Shown piece by piece: positions 5,393 through 9,291 of a DNA stretch of 9,291 bases. The DNA is from DATBFX01 sp036558305 (GTDB lineage: Bacteria > Chloroflexota > Chloroflexia > Thermomicrobiales > UBA6265): the NCBI GenBank assembly GCA_036558305.1, contig DATBFX010000244.1, forward strand, positions 1-9,291. Direction: 5' to 3'. Numbering within the stretch: position 1 is the first letter of the stretch; each line of letters opens with the position of its first letter. The position numbers were made by a program, and so were the translations under genes. Below the pieces are notes generated by a model that did no database searches, had not been told where the DNA came from, and saw only the letters and a list, made by a program, of their open reading frames with translations.

Positions 5393-7438
5393 ATGTCAGA
5401 CAACCAGAATGGAAACAGACCGCCACGCAGCCCCCTGACCGGCCCGCCTGATGGCGAACGGCCGCGCCGGCCGATCGGTCCCACCGGACCGCAAACGCCG
5501 CAACGCCGTCCTCGCGTGCCAAGTTGGATCGTCGTCGTCCTCCTCGTTGGCATCATCAGCTGGTACGCCTACCAGTTTTTCCAGCCGAGCGAGGGTTCCG
5601 GGCGGACCTCGGTGCCCTACTCGACCTTGACCACCCTCGTCCAGCAGGACAACGTCAGCTCCGTGGTCATCACCGACAGCACCGTCGAAGCCGACTTGAA
5701 ACAGCCCATCCTCTGGGATAAGGACAGCGAAACGGTCGTCGCCGCCGGCTCCGACAACGCCGGCAAGGCGTCCTCGGTGAGCAAGATCAAGTCGACCATC
5801 CCGCCGATCGTGCGCAGCGACAACCAGGCGCTGCTTGCCTTGCTCGGCCAGCACAACGTGACGGTCAAGGGCAAGAGTTCGGGCGGTTCCCTCTGGACCG
5901 GTCTCCTCTTCAGCGTCCTGCCGTTCCTGCTCTTCCTCGGTTTGATCGTCTTCATGGGGCGGTCGATGACGCGCGGGCAGCAAAACGTCTTCGGTTTCGG
6001 CCGGAGCCGCGCTCGTCAGCACGATCCCGAACGCCCGCAGGTCACCTTTGCCGACGTCGCCGGTGAGGATGAGGCGAAACAGGAGTTGACCGAGGTCGTC
6101 GACTTCCTGCGCAACCCGGCCAAGTACCACCAGCTCGGAGCCCGGCTGCCGCGCGGCGTCCTCCTGGTCGGTCCTCCGGGTACCGGCAAGACGTTGATGG
6201 CGCGCGCCGTCGCCGGTGAGGCGGGGGTGCCGTTCTTCAGCGTCTCGGCCTCCGAGTTCGTCGAGATGTTCGTCGGCGTCGGCGCCAGCCGGGTGCGCGA
6301 CCTCTTCGAAAAGGCCAAGGCGGCCGCCCCCGCGATCATCTTCGTCGACGAGCTCGACGCCGTCGGTCGCCAGCGCTTCGCCGGTCTCGGCGGTTCGAAC
6401 GACGAACGCGAGCAGACCCTCAACCAACTCCTCGTCGAGATGGACGGCTTCGAGACCAACCAGGAAGTCATCGTCATGGCCGCCACCAACCGGCCGGACG
6501 TGCTCGACCCCGCCCTCCTCCGCCCCGGTCGCTTCGATCGCCAGGTCACCGTCGGGCTCCCGGACCGCACCGGTCGCGAGGCGATCCTCAAAATCCACAC
6601 CCGCGGTATCCCGCTGGCGCGCGAGGTCGATGTCTCCGGTCTCGCCCGCGCCACCACCGGCTTTTCCGGCGCCGACCTCTCCAACCTCGTCAACGAGGCG
6701 GCACTCACCGCCGCCCGCCGCAACCGCAAGGAGATCACCAACAGCGACTTCGACGAGGCCCTCGACAAGGTGCTCCTCGGCACCGTCCGCAGCGGCATCA
6801 TGTCGAAGAAGGAGCGCGAGGTCGTCGCCTTCCACGAGGCCGGCCACGCCCTCGTCGCCCACCTCACCCCCGGTGCCGATCCCCTCCGCAAGGTCAGCAT
6901 CGTCCCCCGCGGTCGCGCCCTCGGCGTCGCCATCCAGACGCCGGAAGAGGACCGCTACAACGTCTCCAAGACCTACCTGGAAGGCCGCCTCGCCACCGCG
7001 CTCGGCGGTCGCGCCTCGGAAATCATCACCTTTGACGAGGTGACGACCGGTGCCGAGAACGACCTGAAGCAGGCGACCGCGATGGCACGGCGGATGGTCG
7101 GTCTCTGGGGAATGAGCGAAGAAGTCGGTCCCGTCTACCTCGGCACCGGCGAGGAGCACGTCTTCCTCGGGCGCGAGATCACGCAGGAGCGGGCCTTCTC
7201 CGACGCCACGGCGACCCGCCTCGACCAGGCCGTCCGCGACATCGTCGAGGCCTCCCTGGAACGGGCAATCACCCTGATCCGCCAGAACCGCGACAAGCTC
7301 AACGCCCTGGTCGTCGCGCTCCTGGAGAAGGAAACCCTCGACGCCAGCGAAGTGACCGACATCTTCGGTCCGCGCCCGGTCGAGGGCAACGACCCGCTGG
7401 CCGGTGCCCAACCACCGGTGATTACGGCCGCAGATTAG
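5393..7438 (+). CDS. ftsH: ATP-dependent zinc metalloprotease FtsH
   Basis: FtsH is a membrane-anchored hexameric AAA protease that extracts and degrades misassembled membrane proteins and short-lived regulators. From ATG 5393 the product is 681 residues, near normal. Order: proline/arginine-rich cytoplasmic tail (1-44), membrane helix 1 (about 45-62), extracytoplasmic domain, membrane helix 2 (about 170-188), AAA domain, zinc peptidase domain. Visible motifs are Walker A GPPGTGKT (260-267), the pore motif MFVGVG, Walker B IIFVDELD with D319 and E320, and the second region of homology NRPDVLDPALLRPGRFDRQ, whose arginines act as arginine fingers. The zinc site is HEAGH (481-485), and Asp557 in GAENDLK is the probable third ligand. 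All expected catalytic residues are present, so it should be active. It is transcribed alone, convergent with the acoX-like gene. The linker after Walker B reads RFAGLGGSNDEREQ, a slight variation on the usual form. Confidence 0.97.
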   Translation: MSDNQNGNRPPRSPLTGPPDGERPRRPIGPTGPQTPQRRPRVPSWIVVVLLVGIISWYAYQFFQPSEGSGRTSVPYSTLTTLVQQDNVSSVVITDSTVEADLKQPILWDKDSETVVAAGSDNAGKASSVSKIKSTIPPIVRSDNQALLALLGQHNVTVKGKSSGGSLWTGLLFSVLPFLLFLGLIVFMGRSMTRGQQNVFGFGRSRARQHDPERPQVTFADVAGEDEAKQELTEVVDFLRNPAKYHQLGARLPRGVLLVGPPGTGKTLMARAVAGEAGVPFFSVSASEFVEMFVGVGASRVRDLFEKAKAAAPAIIFVDELDAVGRQRFAGLGGSNDEREQTLNQLLVEMDGFETNQEVIVMAATNRPDVLDPALLRPGRFDRQVTVGLPDRTGREAILKIHTRGIPLAREVDVSGLARATTGFSGADLSNLVNEAALTAARRNRKEITNSDFDEALDKVLLGTVRSGIMSKKEREVVAFHEAGHALVAHLTPGADPLRKVSIVPRGRALGVAIQTPEEDRYNVSKTYLEGRLATALGGRASEIITFDEVTTGAENDLKQATAMARRMVGLWGMSEEVGPVYLGTGEEHVFLGREITQERAFSDATATRLDQAVRDIVEASLERAITLIRQNRDKLNALVVALLEKETLDASEVTDIFGPRPVEGNDPLAGAQPPVITAAD

Positions 7439-7476
7439 CCTCGGCCCGTTGCACGCAGGCATCTTGGCGACATTTC

Positions 7477-7551
7477 GTAGGGGCGGACCGCCGTGTCCGC
7501 TCTGCTACGCACGCGCACTCGGGGAGGGCGGAAACGGCGGTCCGCCCCTAC
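7477..7551. repeat. Inverted repeat between convergent ftsH and acoX-like genes
   Basis: GTAGGGGCGGACCGCCGT (7477-7494) is exactly reverse-complementary to 7534-7551. The pairing continues inward to 7503/7525 with two mismatches, making 25 of 27 pairs around a 21-nt loop. It occupies the 147-nt gap between the two gene ends. It could end transcription from both sides, but neither side carries a T-run, so I list it as a repeat. Similar outward GTAGGGGC ends recur as palindromic repeats in bacterial genomes from memory, which would make it a dispersed element. Confidence 0.85.
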
Positions 7552-7585
7552 TGTCGCACGACGTTGGTCTGCACTGGAGACATGT

Positions 7586-8578
7586 CTATCCTGCCCTAAA
7601 CGCCCCCGCTTCCGCACCGGCCCGCAACGTCGCGTCGATGTCCACGACGCACGGCCCGTCGTCGTTCAACGTAACGGCCAGGCTCTGCTCCCGCCCGAGC
7701 AATTCGAACTCTCTTTCGCCGTCGAGCGCAACCGTGCCGGGTGCGGCGTCCATGGCGACCGTTTCGCCGGGAGCGATCAGCGACGCCGCCTCGATCGGTA
7801 TCCGGCGAATCAGTCCGGGCGCGATCGGTGTCACCACCGTTCGCTCGCCCCGTCCGATAACGATGTGCACGCCTCTTGCCGATCCGCAACACTCCGGGAA
7901 CAGCAAACCGCCGAGACCGCAGATCCCGATCTCCGCCGCCGCCACCCGCGAGAGCACGACTTCGCGCAGGTGCGCCGGGTCCCAGAGCGCCCGCGCCCCG
8001 ACCCAGGCATGGCCGGACGTGACCACGTCGATCAGGGCCAGATCGCGGAACTGGCCGTCCACGACCACGTCCAGGCGCGGTAGCCGTCGCACACCGCGCT
8101 CGGCGGCAACGGCGCCGGTCGCGATCAAACCCGCCGCAAGACCGGCCAGCGTGCCCTCGACCATCCGAGGGAAGACGTTGTTCGTCCCGGTCGAAATCGG
8201 CACCAGCGGGACCTCGCCGCTCCCCTTCGCCACGACCCGATTCGTCCCGTCTCCGCCCAGGGTCACGATCGCGCCCGCTTCGAGATCGACGATGCGCCGA
8301 GCGGCTTCGTACGAGTCCCCGGGATCGTTCAGCACGGCCATCGGCAGTGGTTCAGGTTCCAGCCGCAGTTCGACACCGGCCACCGCCCGCGCCACGATCG
8401 CGTAGGTGTCCGGCATGAACCAGACGCGCGACACTCCCACCGCGTCGAGACCCAACAGCACGCGGCGAACGATGTTGATCTTTTCGTTGTTGTCGAACGT
8501 CGACCCGTGGGCGACGAGTCGCCGGATGTCCTTGCCCGAGGCGGGATTGGCGATGATCCCGACCGTTCCCTCGCCCAT
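7586..8578 (-). CDS. acoX: AcoX-like ATP-NAD kinase family protein
   Basis: The protein belongs to the ATP-NAD kinase superfamily branch that includes AcoX from acetoin catabolism operons; AcoX's own reaction is not settled. From ATG 8578 it has 330 residues. The N-terminus GTVGIIANPASGKD holds the NPASG motif (11-15). The nucleotide-binding GGDGT is at 108-112 (Asp110) within IVTLGGDGTNR, and STGTNNVFP is at 129-137. These are the diagnostic family motifs. The rest resembles the beta-rich C-terminal domain of NAD kinases and ends with LDGEREFELL and a segment around VVDIDATLRAGAEAGAFRAG. Its ATG shares one base with the stop of the upstream gene (TGATG), so translation is probably coupled, and no good ribosome site is seen. 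A longer reading from 8854 lies inside the upstream gene and is not supported. NAD kinase activity is inferred from family, not shown. Confidence 0.85.
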   Translation of the reverse strand: MGEGTVGIIANPASGKDIRRLVAHGSTFDNNEKINIVRRVLLGLDAVGVSRVWFMPDTYAIVARAVAGVELRLEPEPLPMAVLNDPGDSYEAARRIVDLEAGAIVTLGGDGTNRVVAKGSGEVPLVPISTGTNNVFPRMVEGTLAGLAAGLIATGAVAAERGVRRLPRLDVVVDGQFRDLALIDVVTSGHAWVGARALWDPAHLREVVLSRVAAAEIGICGLGGLLFPECCGSARGVHIVIGRGERTVVTPIAPGLIRRIPIEAASLIAPGETVAMDAAPGTVALDGEREFELLGREQSLAVTLNDDGPCVVDIDATLRAGAEAGAFRAG

Positions 8579-9291
8579 CACCCGGCAAGCGACCGCGCGA
8601 ACCGGTCGATCGCGCCTGCGAGCCCAGGCGAGTCCTCGACCTGCGGCACGTGTCCGATCGCCGGCATCACCTTGAGGATGGCATCGGGTAACGTCGAGAG
8701 CGCTCCGGTCGCGTGATCGAGCGGGATCACCCGGTCCTTCGCCCCCCACACCAGCAGCGTCGGCCGGTCCACCGCGCCGAGCCGGTCGCGGATACCCAAC
8801 CGCTGCCCGCTCCGGTCGAACGCCGCCGCGGCGACCGCCCGCTGGGCGTCCCAAGCGCCCGGACTGAGTTGCGTCTGCGCCATCTCGTCGATCCCGCGAT
8901 CGACGACCAGACGTTGGTCCTCGAAGAACAACTCCAGCAGCCCGCGCGATGTCGCCCTACCCGGTTCGCCTTCCATCAGGTCGAGCAACTCGCCGGCGAC
9001 CTCGTCGCCCAAGCCGGCGCTATCGACCAGGACGAGCCCCGTCACTGCGTCCGGCCGCGCGAGCGCCAACTCCATCGCCACCGCACCGCCGAGCGAGTGG
9101 CCGACCACGATCGCCGGCGTCAGCTTCAGCCCCGCCATCGCCTCCCCGATCGCCGCGGCCAGTCCCGACACCGAGTAATCGACCGTGTCCGGCGCCGACT
9201 TGTCGCTCTGGCCGTGACCCGGCAGATCGATCGCGACCACCCGGTACCGCTCGGCGAGCTCCCCAAGCACCATCTGCCACGTGCTTTGCGA
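8578..9291 (-). CDS. Alpha/beta-hydrolase-fold protein, probably C-terminal part of acetoin dehydrogenase E2 (AcoC-like), partial
   Basis: The frame is open from the right edge to TGA 8580-8578, giving 238 visible residues. The ATG at 9273 is internal: upstream codons read SQSTWQ and continue directly into MVLGELAERYRVVAIDLPGHG, the standard start of a hydrolase core. The catalytic triad is visible as Ser66 in VVGHSLGGA, Asp186 in LVWGAKDRVIP and His214 in AIGHVPQ (numbering from the edge). Several stretches, including AGLGDEVAGELLDL, LLELFFED and DRVIPLDHA, resemble the hydrolase-like domain of the E2 (dihydrolipoyllysine acetyltransferase) subunit of acetoin dehydrogenase in Pseudomonas and relatives. 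The acoX-like gene overlapping its stop supports that reading. The lipoyl domain needed to prove it would lie beyond the edge. It could instead be a free-standing hydrolase. Confidence 0.85.
   Translation of the reverse strand, partial: SQSTWQMVLGELAERYRVVAIDLPGHGQSDKSAPDTVDYSVSGLAAAIGEAMAGLKLTPAIVVGHSLGGAVAMELALARPDAVTGLVLVDSAGLGDEVAGELLDLMEGEPGRATSRGLLELFFEDQRLVVDRGIDEMAQTQLSPGAWDAQRAVAAAAFDRSGQRLGIRDRLGAVDRPTLLVWGAKDRVIPLDHATGALSTLPDAILKVMPAIGHVPQVEDSPGLAGAIDRFARSLAG

Noticed and set aside
5396..7462. 688-residue open frame on the - strand opposite ftsH
   Set aside because: It mirrors the ftsH codon pattern in GC-rich DNA, is full of acidic low-complexity runs, and matches no family. ftsH on the other strand is unambiguous.
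8579..8854. 92-residue N-terminal extension of the AcoX-like protein
   Set aside because: It overlaps the hydrolase-fold gene in another frame and has no family character; ATG 8578 with TGATG coupling is the natural start.

Overview
The window is GC-rich bacterial chromosome with codons strongly biased to G or C in the third position. Three of the complete or nearly complete genes appear to start with GTG. Gene content (a Tat-exported OppA-type binding protein, OppB/OppC permeases, an FdhD-family protein, FtsH, an AcoX-like kinase) and the several G/C-rich palindromic intergenic repeats would fit a Chloroflexota lineage such as Thermomicrobia. That placement is a judgement from general character, not a database match.

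Layout on the + strand: (1) the last 57 codons of an unrecognised gene, followed by a weak terminator-like hairpin. (2) A strong promoter candidate (TTGACA, 17-nt spacer, extended -10) leading into a three-gene oligopeptide ABC transporter block at 383-4115: binding protein, OppB/DppB permease, OppC/DppC permease. The binding protein is separated from the permeases by an inverted array of 7-nt repeats, and the two permease genes nearly overlap. No ATPase genes follow. (3) A very large G/C-rich hairpin (4126-4208), then an extended -10 promoter candidate and an FdhD-family gene (4308-5207) that lacks the family's sulfurtransferase cysteines. (4) A promoter candidate and ftsH (5393-7438), with complete AAA and zinc-protease motifs.

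On the - strand, converging on ftsH, are two genes joined by a one-base TGATG overlap. The first is an alpha/beta-hydrolase-fold protein that runs off the right edge and resembles the C-terminal half of the acetoin dehydrogenase E2 subunit (AcoC). The second is an AcoX-like ATP-NAD kinase family protein. Together they look like the 3' end of an acetoin catabolism operon whose E1/E2 genes would lie to the right of the window. A perfect 18-bp inverted repeat, 25 of 27 when extended, sits between the convergent ftsH and acoX ends.

Most of the window is ordinary housekeeping and transport. The most unusual items are the cysteine rearrangement in the FdhD homologue and three unrelated palindromic repeat elements, one in each of three intergenic gaps. 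I see no convincing wholly new system.
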